Numbered from the stretch's first letter, positions 18,787 to 28,932 are shown. The stretch: 64,000 bases of DNA from Allobosea sp. CRIB-10 (GCF_900112185.1 NZ_FOKP01000005.1:219295-283294), one strand, 5' to 3'. Made by a program: numbers and translations. The notes: generated by a model from the letters alone, not told the origin.

Positions 18787-20172
18787 ATGTCCGAGCGGTG
18801 GACGCCCGACAGCTGGAGGGCAAAGCCCGTCCAGCAGATGCCGGAATATCCGGATCGAGCAGCCTTGAAGGCGGTTGAGCAGCAGCTCGCCGGCTTTCCG
18901 CCGCTGGTTTTTGCGGGCGAGGCGCGCAAGCTCAAACGGGCGTTGAGCAAGGTCGCGGCCGGCGAGGCCTTCCTGCTTCAGGGCGGCGACTGCGCCGAGA
19001 GCTTTGCCGAGCATTCGGCCGACAACATCCGCGATTTCTTCCGGCTGTTCCTTCAGATGGCAGTGGTGCTGACCTTCGCCGGCGGCTCGCCGGTGGTGAA
19101 GGTCGGCCGTATCGCCGGCCAGTTCGCCAAGCCGCGCTCGGCCCCGAACGAGAAGATCGGCGATGTCGAGCTGCCGAGCTACAAGGGCGACATCATCAAC
19201 GACAACGAGTTCACGGCGGAGTCGCGGATTCCCGATCCGCGCCGGCAGCTCGAGGCCTACAGGCAGTCGGCGGCGACGCTCAACCTGATCCGCGCCTTCG
19301 CCACCGGCGGCTACGCCAATCTCGACAACGCGCATCGCTGGATGCTCGGCTTCGTCAAGGACTCACCGCAGTCGCATCGCTATCAGGAGCTGGGCGACCG
19401 CATCACCGAGTCGCTCGACTTCATGCGTGCCATCGGCGTCGATCCCGAGACGCATCCCGAGATGCGGACGACGGACTTCTACACCAGCCACGAGGCGCTG
19501 CTGCTCGGCTACGAGCAGGCGATGACGCGCACCGACTCGACCACCGGCGACTGGTACGCCACTTCCGGCCACATGGTCTGGATCGGTGACCGCACCCGTC
19601 AGCTCGATCATGCCCATGTCGAGTACTTCCGCGGCATCAAGAACCCGATCGGCCTGAAATGCGGCCCGTCCCTCAAGCCGGACGAACTGCTCAAGCTGAT
19701 CGACGCGCTCGATCCGCAGAACCAGGCCGGCCGGCTCGTGCTGATCGGCCGCTTCGGCGCCGACAAGGTCTTCGACCATCTGCCGGCGCTGGTGCGTGCC
19801 ACCAAGCGGGAAGGGCGCAATGTCGTCTGGTCCTGCGATCCGATGCACGGCAACACCGTCAAGGCGGCGAGCGGCTACAAGACCCGGCCCTTCGACCTGA
19901 TCCTGACCGAGGTGAAGAACTTCTTCGCCGTGCATCAGGCCGAAGGCACGCATGCCGGCGGCCTGCATCTTGAGATGACCGGCAAGAACGTCACCGAGTG
20001 CACCGGTGGTGCCCGCGGCATGACCGATGCCGATCTCAACGACCGCTACCACACGGTCTGCGATCCGCGTCTCAATGCCGAGCAGGCGCTGGAGCTCGCC
20101 TTCCTCGTCGCCGAGCTGGTCAAGCGCGAGCGCGCCGGCCGGGCCCGGCCCGAGGTCGAAGCGGCGGAGTGA
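18787..20172 (+). CDS. 3-deoxy-7-phosphoheptulonate synthase, class II
   Basis: A 461-residue enzyme that joins erythrose 4-phosphate and phosphoenolpyruvate at the head of the shikimate pathway. The class II (plant-like) signatures are [63 protein letters not shown], and [14 protein letters not shown]. Metal ligands would be the early Cys, the HG histidine, and acidic residues near the end. AGGAG lies about 10 bases before the ATG. I found no aromatic-codon leader peptide in the 260 bases upstream. A hairpin follows the gene. Confidence 0.93.
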   Translation: MSERWTPDSWRAKPVQQMPEYPDRAALKAVEQQLAGFPPLVFAGEARKLKRALSKVAAGEAFLLQGGDCAESFAEHSADNIRDFFRLFLQMAVVLTFAGGSPVVKVGRIAGQFAKPRSAPNEKIGDVELPSYKGDIINDNEFTAESRIPDPRRQLEAYRQSAATLNLIRAFATGGYANLDNAHRWMLGFVKDSPQSHRYQELGDRITESLDFMRAIGVDPETHPEMRTTDFYTSHEALLLGYEQAMTRTDSTTGDWYATSGHMVWIGDRTRQLDHAHVEYFRGIKNPIGLKCGPSLKPDELLKLIDALDPQNQAGRLVLIGRFGADKVFDHLPALVRATKREGRNVVWSCDPMHGNTVKAASGYKTRPFDLILTEVKNFFAVHQAEGTHAGGLHLEMTGKNVTECTGGARGMTDADLNDRYHTVCDPRLNAEQALELAFLVAELVKRERAGRARPEVEAAE

Positions 20173-20199
20173 GACGCTTTTCAGCGCTGCCAACGAAAC

Positions 20200-20236
20200 A
20201 GGGCCGCGGCATCGCCGCGGCCCTTGCCGTTTTAGA
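20200..20236 (+). terminator. Terminator of the DAHP synthase gene
   Basis: An 11-bp perfect stem, AGGGCCGCGGC/GCCGCGGCCCT, with a 3-base loop, followed by a short T-run after a few bases. It sits between convergent genes. Confidence 0.75.
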
Positions 20237-20247
20237 GGTCGGATTCG

Positions 20248-21207
20248 TCAGAACTTCAGTGCAGCGCCGACTTTTGCAGTGTCTACGATCGCTTCGACGC
20301 CCTTGAACTCGCTGAAATAGATGCGCTGAAATTCGGCGCGCAGGAAAAGATTGTCGGTCAGGAGTGCATCCACGCCACCACCGATTGCAAACCCCGGCAC
20401 GTAGCCAGATTTTGGTACGCCGGCGCCGGACGCGCCACGGTCAGATATGAACGACGCCCGGCCGGCATAGAGACCGCGGGAATAGGTGACCGCACCCGTC
20501 AAGGGATCGACACTTGTTACCACATTATAGGTGTCATAGCTCTCGGTCGTGCTGTTCTGCTGGGATGCGCGCCCGTCAGATCGGATTCGGCCGATGGCCG
20601 CGCCCAGGGTCAGATAGGGCATGAAATTGCCCATGACGTAGCCGGCGCGGAACTTCGCTACGGCGAAGTCTTCAATCTTGTTTTTTGAATGGGCCGCGAC
20701 GGAGATGACAGTCTCAGTACCCACGGGCTCCGTCGCCAGGGTCGACGGTACGGTTGTTGGAATAATATTCGTGTACAGGCGGCTGGCGGACTTTTCTTCG
20801 GAGGTTGCGAAGTCCGCCCTCTGATATTCAAGTTCCGCGCCGAGGACCACGTCTCCGAACAGGAAGTTGTAGCCGACGAAGCCGCCGAAGGTGGTCTTGT
20901 CGCTTCCCTGTTTGCCGAGCCTGATCAGATCGACGCCGTACGGTCGTACGAGAAGCTGGTGGAAGGCCTGGTCCATGAGCTGCGCCGACTGCTTCGCCGC
21001 ATCGAACTGCGATGTACCGAAGCCGACGGTGCCGCCGAAATAGATGCCTGACCAGTCGGCGCGGCCCGAGCTGAAGCTCGGCGGCTCCACGGGCTGTTCG
21101 ATCTGCGAGCCCCTGAGATAGTCGGCGCCTTGCGCCAGTTGTGGCAGCATCAGCACATGGGCCGTCACGACGATCGGGGCGAGGGCGGCGATAGATGCAG
21201 CACGCAT
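20248..21207 (-). CDS. Omp25-like outer-membrane beta-barrel protein
   Basis: A 319-residue outer-membrane protein. Residues 1-27 form a signal peptide ending at AQGADY. The first mature strand, WSGIYFGGTVGFGTS, and GGFVGYNFLFGDVVLGAELEYQ are typical of the Omp25/Omp31/RopB family of Hyphomicrobiales. The last residues, TAKVGAALKF, end in Phe, the outer-membrane insertion signal. A long loop (about 120-180) is poorly conserved and Ser/Thr-rich. GGAGAG precedes the ATG. The frame stays open for over 2 kb upstream but only as a shadow of nadE. Confidence 0.85.
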   Translation of the reverse strand: MRAASIAALAPIVVTAHVLMLPQLAQGADYLRGSQIEQPVEPPSFSSGRADWSGIYFGGTVGFGTSQFDAAKQSAQLMDQAFHQLLVRPYGVDLIRLGKQGSDKTTFGGFVGYNFLFGDVVLGAELEYQRADFATSEEKSASRLYTNIIPTTVPSTLATEPVGTETVISVAAHSKNKIEDFAVAKFRAGYVMGNFMPYLTLGAAIGRIRSDGRASQQNSTTESYDTYNVVTSVDPLTGAVTYSRGLYAGRASFISDRGASGAGVPKSGYVPGFAIGGGVDALLTDNLFLRAEFQRIYFSEFKGVEAIVDTAKVGAALKF

Positions 21208-21372
21208 CGCGTGTCTCTCCGGGCAGCGGCCAACGCACTGGTTGCGATGGCGCGGAGACAATTCATGCGCAGTTAACCCTAATGTCCGGTTAATGCGATT
21301 GCCGATCCAATCCATCTCTGAAAGACATCCCACGCGTTCAGCGGACTGAGTCTGGACGCCGGAGGCGGATGG

Positions 21373-21666
21373 ATGATCCGGCATATCGTGTTCTTCACGG
21401 TCAAGCGTATCGAGGATCTCGGCAGGGCTCAGCGTCTGCTCGGCCGGCTCGGCGAGATCTCGCATGCGCTCGCCTTCGAGGTTGCGGCCAATGCCAGGAT
21501 CGATCCGATCGGCGATGCCGCCGACATCGTCGTCTACGCCGAGTTCGCCGACGAGGCCGCGCTCGCCGCCTGGAAGGCACATCCGATCTATGACGAGACG
21601 ACGCAGGCCGTGCGACCCTTGCGTGAATTGCGCTGGTCGGCCGATTTTCGCTCGACGCTTGCCTGA
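21373..21666 (+). CDS. Dabb family stress-responsive alpha/beta barrel protein
   Basis: A 97-residue protein opening with MIRHIVFFTVKR, the first strand of the Dabb (stress-responsive A/B barrel) fold, and with the family's later DIVVYAEFADEAALAAWKAHPIYDE. Such proteins form small dimeric barrels. It lies 78 bases before nadE on the same strand and may be co-transcribed. The specific role is unknown. Confidence 0.82.
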   Translation: MIRHIVFFTVKRIEDLGRAQRLLGRLGEISHALAFEVAANARIDPIGDAADIVVYAEFADEAALAAWKAHPIYDETTQAVRPLRELRWSADFRSTLA

Positions 21667-21744
21667 CCCGGCCTTGCGAAAACGCAGGGGCGGGCAGGAC
21701 GCCGGCCCGTTGCTGGCGCGCCGGCCGCAAGCTACATCCGGAGC

Positions 21745-23484
21745 ATGACCGCGACCTCTCTTCGCCTGGCGCTCGCCCAGCTCAACCCGATCGTCGGCGA
21801 CGTCGCCGGCAATGCCGACAAGGTGCGTGCCGCGCGCCGCGAGGCGGCCGCCGGCGGCGCCGAGCTCGTGATGTTCCCGGAACTCTTCCTCTCGGCCTAT
21901 CCGCCGGAGGATTTGGTGCTGAAGCCGGCCTTCCAGGACGCCTGCCGCAAGGCCTGCGAGGACCTCGCCCGCGAGACCGCCGATGGCGGCCCGGCCGTGC
22001 TCGTCGGATTGCCCTGGCTCGAGGACGGCAAGCTTTACAACGCCTATGCGCTGCTGGACGGCGGCCTGGTCCAGTCGGTGCGCTTCAAAGTCGACCTGCC
22101 CAATTACGGCGTCTTCGACGAGAAGCGCGTATTCGAGCCCGGCCCGCTGCCCGGCCCGGTCGTCTTTCGCAACCATGTCCGCCTGGGCATTCCGATCTGT
22201 GAGGACATCTGGGGTGAGGAAGTCGTCGAGTGCATTGCCGAGACCGGCGGCGAGATCCTGCTGGTCCCGAACGGCTCGCCTTTCCGCCGCGGCGTGATCG
22301 AGGAGCGGCTCAATGTCGCCGTGGCCCGCGTCGTCGAGAGCGGCCTGCCGATGGTCTACCTCAACCAGCTCGGCGGCCAGGACGAGCTCGTCTTCGAGGG
22401 CGCCTCCTTCGTGCTCAACAGCGACCGCAGCTTCGCCCACCAGCTGCCGGCCTTCCGCGAGGCGGTCGCGATCACGCAATGGGAGCGTGGGCCCGATGGC
22501 TGGCGCTGCCTGCCCGGCGAGGTCGTTGCCGTCGAGAGCGGCGACGAAGCCGACTATGCCGCCTGCTTGCTCGGCCTGCGCGACTATGTCGAAAAGAACC
22601 GCTTCCCCGGCGTGGTGCTCGGCCTGTCGGGCGGCATCGATTCCGCCATCTGCGCCGCCATGGCGGTCGATGCGCTGGGCGCGGAGCGGGTGCGCTGCGT
22701 GATGATGCCCTATCGCTTCACCTCGCAGGAGAGCCTCGACGACGCCAGGAAATGCGCCGATGCGCTTGGCGTTCGCTATGAGATCGTGCCGATCGCCGAT
22801 CCCGTCGAGGGCTTCGAGCAGGCGCTGGCCGAACTCTTCGCCGGCACCAATCGCGGCATCACCGAGGAGAACCTGCAGAGCCGGGTGCGCGGCACGCTGC
22901 TGATGTCGATCTCGAACAAGTTCGGGCCGATGGTGGTGACGACCGGCAACAAGTCGGAGATGTCCTGCGGCTACGCCACGCTCTATGGCGACATGAACGG
23001 CGGCTACAACCCGATCAAGGACCTCTACAAGACCGAGGTCTTCAGGCTCTCGGCCCTGCGCAACCGCTGGAAGCCGGCAGGCGCGCTTGGGCCGGACGGC
23101 GAGGTGATCCCTGAGAACATCATCGTCAAGCCACCCTCGGCGGAGCTGCGCGAGAACCAGAAAGATCAGGATTCGCTGCCGCCCTATGACGTGCTCGACG
23201 ACATCCTCGCCTGCCTGATCGAGCACGAGATGCGGCTCGCCGACATCGTCGCCCGCGGCCACGACCTGGAGACGGTGCAGAAGGTCGAGCGCCTGCTCTA
23301 TCTCGCCGAATACAAGCGCCGGCAGGCGGCGCCGGGCGTCAAGGTCACCCGCAAGAATTTCGGCCGCGACCGGCGCTATCCCATCGTCAACCGCTTCCGC
23401 GACCCCGGCGAACCGGCCCATGAGCCGGACCGGTCACTGGTCAAGGGCGTCGGCAAGGGCGGGGCTGAGAGCTTCGATTTCTGA
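21745..23484 (+). CDS. nadE: Glutamine-dependent NAD+ synthetase
   Basis: A 579-residue two-domain enzyme that amidates nicotinic acid adenine dinucleotide to NAD+. The N-terminal nitrilase-type amidase has Glu in MFPELFLSAYPPED, Lys in FKVDLPNYGVFDE, and Cys152 in GIPICEDIWG. The C-terminal synthetase has the ATP-pyrophosphatase loop LGLSGGIDSAICAAMA and later TTGNKSEMSCGYATLYGD. Length fits the glutamine-using form, so ammonia need not be free. It may share a transcript with the Dabb gene upstream. Confidence 0.94.
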   Translation: MTATSLRLALAQLNPIVGDVAGNADKVRAARREAAAGGAELVMFPELFLSAYPPEDLVLKPAFQDACRKACEDLARETADGGPAVLVGLPWLEDGKLYNAYALLDGGLVQSVRFKVDLPNYGVFDEKRVFEPGPLPGPVVFRNHVRLGIPICEDIWGEEVVECIAETGGEILLVPNGSPFRRGVIEERLNVAVARVVESGLPMVYLNQLGGQDELVFEGASFVLNSDRSFAHQLPAFREAVAITQWERGPDGWRCLPGEVVAVESGDEADYAACLLGLRDYVEKNRFPGVVLGLSGGIDSAICAAMAVDALGAERVRCVMMPYRFTSQESLDDARKCADALGVRYEIVPIADPVEGFEQALAELFAGTNRGITEENLQSRVRGTLLMSISNKFGPMVVTTGNKSEMSCGYATLYGDMNGGYNPIKDLYKTEVFRLSALRNRWKPAGALGPDGEVIPENIIVKPPSAELRENQKDQDSLPPYDVLDDILACLIEHEMRLADIVARGHDLETVQKVERLLYLAEYKRRQAAPGVKVTRKNFGRDRRYPIVNRFRDPGEPAHEPDRSLVKGVGKGGAESFDF

Positions 23485-23499
23485 AGTGACGAACACGCC

Positions 23500-23712
23500 G
23501 TCATTCCGGGGCGCCGCGTAGCGGCGAGCCGGGAACCCATGAGCACTGGCCTTTCCGTCATGGTCGGGCTTGTCCCGACCATCCGCGTCTTCCCCGACGC
23601 AATGCGGTGTTCAAGACGTGGATGCTCGCCACAAGGGCGAGCATGACGATCTGAAGCAGCGTCGTGGTCATGGGTTCCGGGCTCAGGCCTGCGGCCTGCC
23701 CCGGAAAGACGG
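23500..23712. repeat. Compound intergenic repeat
   Basis: Several REP-like modules lie in tandem: a CCGGGG-type element, then GGTCGGGCTTGTCCCGACC and GCTCGCCACAAGGGCGAGC hairpins (23555-23649), then CGGGCTCAGGCCTGCGGCCTG. The middle ~95 bases recur almost unchanged at 31241-31334, including the words GTGTTCAAGACGTG. No coding sequence is convincing here. Confidence 0.75.
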
Positions 23713-23724
23713 CGGAGCGCTGTC

Positions 23725-24504
23725 TTACAACCAGAATCCGCCGATCTGGTTCGCCGTCGGATTGGCGATGCAGGCGGTCATCCGATCGAGCCAGATGCGC
23801 TGATATTTGGCGTTTTGCCCATGCTGGGTATCGATGTCGTAACGGCGCTGGATCAGCTTGACGCGACGCTTGATGTGCAGGTCGACGAGGCTGTTCAGCT
23901 GGGTGATCAGCCCGCCGATCGTCGGAGCGCGGGCGATGGTGAGCTGATGCGCCAGCGCCCGGCAGACGACGAAGCCGACATCGTAGTGGAATTGCTCATG
24001 CGCCAGCAGGCCGGCGTCCAGCGTCACGCCGATCCTCACCTGCGCATTCGGCCAGACCTCGATCTCGTTGGGCACGCCGAAGGCGTAGTCGGTCCCGACC
24101 ATGCGGGCGCCCTTGTCGAAAATCTCGTATTCGAAGGCGGTGTAGGCGTCCTGCACCGTCCCGTCGGCCGGGTCCATCACCACCGGCACCGGCAGGAAGT
24201 CGCCGGCCTTGAGCTTTATGGGAAGGCGCGAGGCGCTGACCACGACGCCGGCCGGCGCCGGGTTGTTGGCCATGTGCAGGAAAGTCTTGCCACCAGGATC
24301 GACCCGCGAATCCGGGCTCGGCATCTTGAGGAAGACCTGCTGGTAGCGCTTGATCCCGCCTCGGGTCAGCGGCCCGCAATCGCCGTCGACATCGAGCAGG
24401 TCGATGCCGAGCGCGGCCGTATGCGGGTTGATCATCGCCTGGACCAGGCGCGTGTCGGGAACCGTGTTCTTGCCGCCGAGCCCAACTGAAGCCGTGATGC
24501 TCAT
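23725..24504 (-). CDS. Putative zinc protease with peptidoglycan-binding-like N-terminus (DUF922-like)
   Basis: A 259-residue protein with no signal peptide. Residues 18-60 (VQAMINPHTAALG, then VDGDCGPLTRGGIKRYQQ) resemble a peptidoglycan-binding type 1 repeat. The second half carries HEQFHYDVG at 169-177, a complete HExxH zinc-protease motif, and RYDIDTQHGQ near 221-230, which resembles the second conserved block of DUF922 proteases. The middle (residues 85-150) is unassigned. The absence of an export signal with a wall-binding domain is odd and suggests non-classical export or an effector role; this is inference. Confidence 0.55.
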   Translation of the reverse strand: MSITASVGLGGKNTVPDTRLVQAMINPHTAALGIDLLDVDGDCGPLTRGGIKRYQQVFLKMPSPDSRVDPGGKTFLHMANNPAPAGVVVSASRLPIKLKAGDFLPVPVVMDPADGTVQDAYTAFEYEIFDKGARMVGTDYAFGVPNEIEVWPNAQVRIGVTLDAGLLAHEQFHYDVGFVVCRALAHQLTIARAPTIGGLITQLNSLVDLHIKRRVKLIQRRYDIDTQHGQNAKYQRIWLDRMTACIANPTANQIGGFWL

Positions 24505-24642
24505 CCTCGCCTCCGAGCGCAGATATCGACATCCCCGTCGCCCGCTACCCTTGCGTCAATCTGAGCAGTTGTCGATCTCCTTTCATGACGGCTGCACCAT
24601 GCTCTTGCCCTTGCGCGCGTCCCGCGCGACAAGCGGCCGGTC

Positions 24643-25983
24643 ATGACCACTCCCTTCGTCCGCACCGCCCCGTCGCCGACCGGCTATCTCCACATCGGCA
24701 ACGCCCGCTCGCTGATGTTCAACTGGCTCTTCGCCAAGCGGCATGTCGGGCGCTTCTTGCTGCGCTATGACGACACCGACCAGGCGCGCTCGAAGCCGGA
24801 ATTCGCCGATGCCATCGCCGAGGACCTGGCCTGGCTCGGCGTCGTCCCCGATGCCAGCATCAAGCAATCGGAGCGGATCGCGCTCTACGATGCGGCCGCC
24901 GACAAGCTGCGTGCCGCCGGACGCCTCTACCCCTGCTATGAGAGCGCCGACGAGCTTGATCGCAAGCGCAAGCGCCAGCTCGCCCGCGGCCTGCCGCCGG
25001 TCTACGACCGCGCCGGCCTGAAGCTGGCGGCCGAAGAGCGCGGAAAGCTCGAAGCCGAGGGCCGGAAAGCCCATTGGCGCTTCCTGCTCGATTGGGAGGA
25101 GATCGGCTGGGACGATCTCGTCCGCGGTCCCTCCCATGTCGACTGCGCCTCGCTCTCCGATCCGGTGCTGGTGCGCGAGGATGGCACCTATCCCTATACG
25201 CTGCCCTCGGTGGTCGACGATCTCGACATGGGGATCACCCATGTCATCCGTGGCGAGGACCACGTCACCAACACCGCCGTGCAGATCCAGATCATGCAGG
25301 CGCTGGGCGGGGCGCTGCCGGCCTTTGGCCACCACAACCTCTTGACCACCGCGAGCGGCGAGGGGCTGTCGAAGCGCCTCGGCCATCTCTCGCTGCGGGG
25401 CCTGCGCGAATCCGGCATCGAGTCGCTGGCGGTGGCGGCGCTCGCCGTGCTCACCGGCTCCTCCGATGCGGTCCGGCCGGTGTCGAGCCTCGACGAGCTC
25501 GGCGGGCTGGTCGACCTCGCCCATGTCTCGCGTGCGCCGGCCAAGTTCGATGAGCACGAGCTGGAGACGCTCTCGGCCCGCACCCTGCACCAGCTCGATT
25601 TCGCAGCGGTCGAGGACAGGCTGAAGCAGCTCGGCATTCCCGCCAGCGAGCCGTTCTGGCTCGCCGTGCGCGGCAATCTCGCCCGGCTCTCGGGCGCCAA
25701 GGACTGGTGGACAATCGTCGAGGGGCCGATCGAGACACATGTTGCTGACAAAGCTTTTGCTGCGGCTGCGGCTACGCTGCTGCCGGCCGAGCCCTTCGAT
25801 CAGACGACCTGGAAAACATGGACGCAAGCCGTCGGCGCACAGACCGGAACCAAGGGCAAGGCGCTGTTCATGCCGCTGCGCCAGGCGCTGACAGGTCTCG
25901 ACCACGGGCCGGAGCTGGCGGCGCTGCTGCCGCTGATCGGGCGGGAAAGGGCGCTGAAGCGCTTGAATGGCGAAAGCGCCTGA
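24643..25983 (+). CDS. gltX: Glutamate-tRNA ligase
   Basis: A 446-residue class I aminoacyl-tRNA synthetase. The HIGH motif is HIGN (His17) in [14 protein letters not shown], and the KMSKS counterpart is LSKR at 242-245. The C-terminal anticodon-binding part is shortish, ending in [24 protein letters not shown]. Alphaproteobacteria often carry two GltX proteins, one of which charges tRNA-Gln as well; this copy's specificity is not visible. It lies alone, divergent from the zinc-protease gene. Confidence 0.9.
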   Translation: MTTPFVRTAPSPTGYLHIGNARSLMFNWLFAKRHVGRFLLRYDDTDQARSKPEFADAIAEDLAWLGVVPDASIKQSERIALYDAAADKLRAAGRLYPCYESADELDRKRKRQLARGLPPVYDRAGLKLAAEERGKLEAEGRKAHWRFLLDWEEIGWDDLVRGPSHVDCASLSDPVLVREDGTYPYTLPSVVDDLDMGITHVIRGEDHVTNTAVQIQIMQALGGALPAFGHHNLLTTASGEGLSKRLGHLSLRGLRESGIESLAVAALAVLTGSSDAVRPVSSLDELGGLVDLAHVSRAPAKFDEHELETLSARTLHQLDFAAVEDRLKQLGIPASEPFWLAVRGNLARLSGAKDWWTIVEGPIETHVADKAFAAAAATLLPAEPFDQTTWKTWTQAVGAQTGTKGKALFMPLRQALTGLDHGPELAALLPLIGRERALKRLNGESA

Positions 25984-25989
25984 GCATTA

Positions 25990-26095
25990 CGAGGCGTCGT
26001 TCGGGCGTAGCGAAGCGCGGACCCGAGAATCTCATGACCGAAAAGCATGGGTTTCGCAGATGCCCGGGCCAAGCCCGACCATGACGGTGAAATGT
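25990..26095. repeat. REP-like repeat pair
   Basis: TTCGGGCGTAGCGAAGCGCGGACCCGAGAA with a second module, GCCCGGGCCAAGCCCGACCATGACGG. Same family as 33524-33640 and 55006-55110. It separates convergent gltX and the transporter gene. Confidence 0.65.
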
Positions 26096-26101
26096 GGCTG
26101 A

Positions 26102-27427
26102 TCACTCGTGCCGGTGCATCGCCGACTCATGCTTGGTGTCGCGCATGGTCGAATAGACCAGCAGCGAGATGAAGATCACCGCCGAGAGGTAGTAGTAGAA
26201 CCACTGCTCGTGGCCCTGCTGCTTGAAGAACAGGGCGATCGCCGGCGCAGTGCCGCCGAAGATCGAGACCGTCAGTGCATAGGGCACGGCGACGCCGGTA
26301 GCGCGGATCGAGGTCGGGAACAGTTCCGCCTTCACCACAGCGTTGATCGAGGTGTAGCCGGCGACGAAGAGCCAGGCGCCGGAGATCAAGAGGAAGGCGG
26401 CCCAGGGTGACTTGGTCTGCTCCAGAGCCGACAGGATCGGCACGGTCAGCAGCGTTCCGGCGACACCGAAGAAGATCAGCAGCGGCTTGCGGCCGATCCG
26501 GTCAGAGATCAGGCCGTAGAGCGGCTGCAGGATCGAGGCGAAGATCAGCGATCCCGCGATGACATAGGTGGTGACGATGTCGGTGAGGCCGACCGTCTGC
26601 TTGACGAAGGTCTGCATATAGGTGGTGAAGGTGTAGAAGGCGGCGGTGCCGCCGGCCGTCAGCCCGACCACGATCGCGACCTCGCGCGGGTATTTCAGGA
26701 GGCCGCGCAGCGAGCTTTCCTGCTTCTTGACCTTGTTGGCGGCGGTGAAGGCCTCGGTCTCGTGCATGTTCCGGCGCATGAACATGGCGGTGACCGCCAG
26801 CATCGCACCGATGACGAAGGGGATGCGCCAGCCCCAGTCGACCAGTTGCTCATGCGTCAGGAAGACGTTCTGCAGCAGGAGCAGCACCAGAATCGCGGTG
26901 AGCTGCCCGCCGATGAGCGTGACGTACTGGAAGCTCGAATAGAAGCCGCGATGATCGGGATGGGCGATCTCGGTGAGGTAGGTCGCGCTCGCCCCGTATT
27001 CGCCTCCCAGGCTCAGGCCCTCGATGATCCGCGCCAGCGCCAGCAGCACCGGCGCGGCGAAGCCGATCGTCTCATAGGTCGGCGTCAGCGCGATGATCAG
27101 CGAGCCGAAGCACATCATCAGCACCGAGACGGTCAGCGACAGCCGCCGGCCATAGCGGTCGGCGATATGACCGAACAGCCAGCCGCCGATCGGGCGGACG
27201 ATGAAACCGGCGGCGAACAACGTCGCCGCGTTGAGCTGCTGCACCACAGGGTCGTGCGACGGGAAGAATTTCGGCGCGAAATAGAGCGCGAAGGCGGTGT
27301 AGGCGTAGAAATCGTACCACTCGACCAGATTGCCGACCGAGCCGATGAAGATCGCCTTCAGGCGTCGCGCCGTATCGGCGGCGTCCATGCCGTGCGGGGC
27401 GGGGGTGGCGATTGCTGGGTCCGACAT
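26102..27427 (-). CDS. MFS transporter, metabolite:H+ symporter (MHS) type
   Basis: A 441-residue membrane protein with twelve hydrophobic segments. The N-terminal SVGNLVEWYDFYAYTAFALYFAPKFFP is the hallmark of the MHS family (KgtP, ShiA, ProP). The conserved loop GHIADRYGRRLSL is between helices 2 and 3, and ISDRIGRKPLL is the matching loop between helices 8 and 9. GGEYGASATYLTEIAHPDHRGFYSSFQ is another family mark. Substrate is probably an organic acid such as 2-oxoglutarate, but this is a family-level inference. Confidence 0.87.
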   Translation of the reverse strand: MSDPAIATPAPHGMDAADTARRLKAIFIGSVGNLVEWYDFYAYTAFALYFAPKFFPSHDPVVQQLNAATLFAAGFIVRPIGGWLFGHIADRYGRRLSLTVSVLMMCFGSLIIALTPTYETIGFAAPVLLALARIIEGLSLGGEYGASATYLTEIAHPDHRGFYSSFQYVTLIGGQLTAILVLLLLQNVFLTHEQLVDWGWRIPFVIGAMLAVTAMFMRRNMHETEAFTAANKVKKQESSLRGLLKYPREVAIVVGLTAGGTAAFYTFTTYMQTFVKQTVGLTDIVTTYVIAGSLIFASILQPLYGLISDRIGRKPLLIFFGVAGTLLTVPILSALEQTKSPWAAFLLISGAWLFVAGYTSINAVVKAELFPTSIRATGVAVPYALTVSIFGGTAPAIALFFKQQGHEQWFYYYLSAVIFISLLVYSTMRDTKHESAMHRHE

Positions 27428-27584
27428 GGCTTGCTCCGCGTTCGAGGCGGCGCGAGCAGCAGCGGGCGCCGGCAGCAGAACCCTGATCTAAGCCTTGCGT
27501 TCCTTGCCGGTCAGCGACGGAAGATTTGAGCGGAATTGCTTCAAGCGCATGACGGGCTGTCACGCGAGCCAGCCTGAACAGCCT

Positions 27585-27703
27585 CAGCCCTCATCCTGAG
27601 GAGCCGCGAAGCGGCGTCTCGAAGGATGCGTCAGGCGGCTCCGGAAACAACTGGAGCATCCTTCGAGACGCAGCCTGACGGCTGCTCCTCAGGATGAGGG
27701 CTG
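27585..27703. repeat. 119-base nested inverted repeat
   Basis: The outer arms CAGCCCTCATCCTGAGGAG and CTCCTCAGGATGAGGGCTG are perfect inverted repeats 19 bases long, enclosing inner arms CGTCTCGAAGGATGC and GCATCCTTCGAGACG. The RNA would fold into one long stem. This is a common Hyphomicrobiales intergenic element and may act as a terminator. Confidence 0.8.
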
Positions 27704-27726
27704 CGAGAATCTGTGCTGCCTTGCTG

Positions 27727-28932
27727 CTACGGCCGCGCGGTCGCTCCGACCCCGAGATTGGGCGCGAGGTTCGGCGCGACGATCCGCACCGTGCGGCGCT
27801 CGCCGGTGACGCTCTTGCTCTCGCGCTTCAGCCCGTCGCCCTGCTGCAAGGTCTTCTCGCCGTCGATCCGCTGCGGGCCGACGCCGGCGGATTCGGTGCT
27901 GGCGGTCGGCACATTGGCGTCCGGCGTCGGCTCGTCGCCGGGCGCGGCCTGGAGCGTGGTCGGAGCCGGGGCAGGAGGGGTGTTCGGCTTGGCCTCTGCG
28001 GCCGCATTGGCGGCGCCCTTCTTGCCGCGCTGCGGCTGCTCGGGCTTGGGCCGCGACATTTCCTGCGAGCGCTGCTCGGTGACGATGATGTCGCCCTTGC
28101 GCTGCTCGAGCATCTGCTCGGCATTCGCCAGCGCCTGGGCCCAGCTCTGGCCGGGGGCGCGGCAGGTGCAGGCGGCGTCGAAGCTGCGCGTGTATTTCAG
28201 CGCGTTCGGCAAGGACGAGTAGGGCTGCCCGGTGCTACGCGCCACCGCGTTCTGGATGTCGCCGCCATTGCTCATGCCGAAGGCCAGCGTCTCGGTGCCG
28301 GGGCAGAGCGACTGGCACATCTCGTCCTGGCCCTCGCGCCCGCTCGGACTGTTCGCGAGCGGGAAGAAATAGCCGTCGCAACTGCGTACGCAGACGGTGT
28401 AGGGGCCGCCCTGGCGCGGCTGGTTTTCGCCTGGCTCGCGCGGTTCGTCGGGATCGAGCTCGGGCATTGTCGAATCGATCTCACCACGGCGCGGCTCGAT
28501 GCCGAAGATCGTCTCGAAGAAGCCGCGTGGTTGCGCCCGGCAATTATTGTTGATCAGCGCGGCCAGCTGAGCGCGGCGCTGCTCGACGCCGCCGCCCTGC
28601 GCCTGCTGCTGAAGCTGGGCATATTGCTGCTGCAACGCGCCGAGCTGGGCGCGGATGCCGCCGCATTGCGGTGGCGGCTGCTCGCCGAAGAACAGGAAGC
28701 CACCGCGATCGCAGCCCATCGAGCGGTATTGGCTGGAGAGCTGCGCCAGCTGCCCGGCGACGCGCTGCGCCGCCTGGGCGGCACGGCCGTCGCCACCGCC
28801 GCGCTGACCCTGCAGGCTGGAAAGCTCGGCCCGCCAGTTGTCGCAAGCCGGCGACTGCGCCAAGGCTGCGCCTGTCAGCGCGGCGAAGGCCAGCGCCGGA
28901 GCGAGCGCGCGTCGGAGCGAAGCGAAAATCAT
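27727..28932 (-). CDS. DUF2865 domain-containing exported protein
   Basis: A 401-residue protein with a signal peptide ending at ALAQ (residue 25). The early region is Cys- and Gln-rich (CDNWRAELSSLQGQR, CDRGGFLFFG, then a coiled-coil-like Q-rich stretch 95-125). The central block YTVCVRSCDGYFFPLANSPSGREGQDEMCQSLCPGTETLAF is the DUF2865 signature, with cysteines likely to form disulfides. The last 130 residues are low-complexity (Pro, Ala, charged). An alternative start 12 codons upstream cannot be excluded. Function unknown. Confidence 0.78.
   Translation of the reverse strand: MIFASLRRALAPALAFAALTGAALAQSPACDNWRAELSSLQGQRGGGDGRAAQAAQRVAGQLAQLSSQYRSMGCDRGGFLFFGEQPPPQCGGIRAQLGALQQQYAQLQQQAQGGGVEQRRAQLAALINNNCRAQPRGFFETIFGIEPRRGEIDSTMPELDPDEPREPGENQPRQGGPYTVCVRSCDGYFFPLANSPSGREGQDEMCQSLCPGTETLAFGMSNGGDIQNAVARSTGQPYSSLPNALKYTRSFDAACTCRAPGQSWAQALANAEQMLEQRKGDIIVTEQRSQEMSRPKPEQPQRGKKGAANAAAEAKPNTPPAPAPTTLQAAPGDEPTPDANVPTASTESAGVGPQRIDGEKTLQQGDGLKRESKSVTGERRTVRIVAPNLAPNLGVGATARP

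Noticed and set aside
20248..23421. A 1057-codon open frame on the minus strand across nadE
   Set aside because: Only its last 319 codons (the Omp25-like gene) have protein-like sequence, a signal peptide and a ribosome-binding site; the rest mirrors nadE codons in high-GC DNA.
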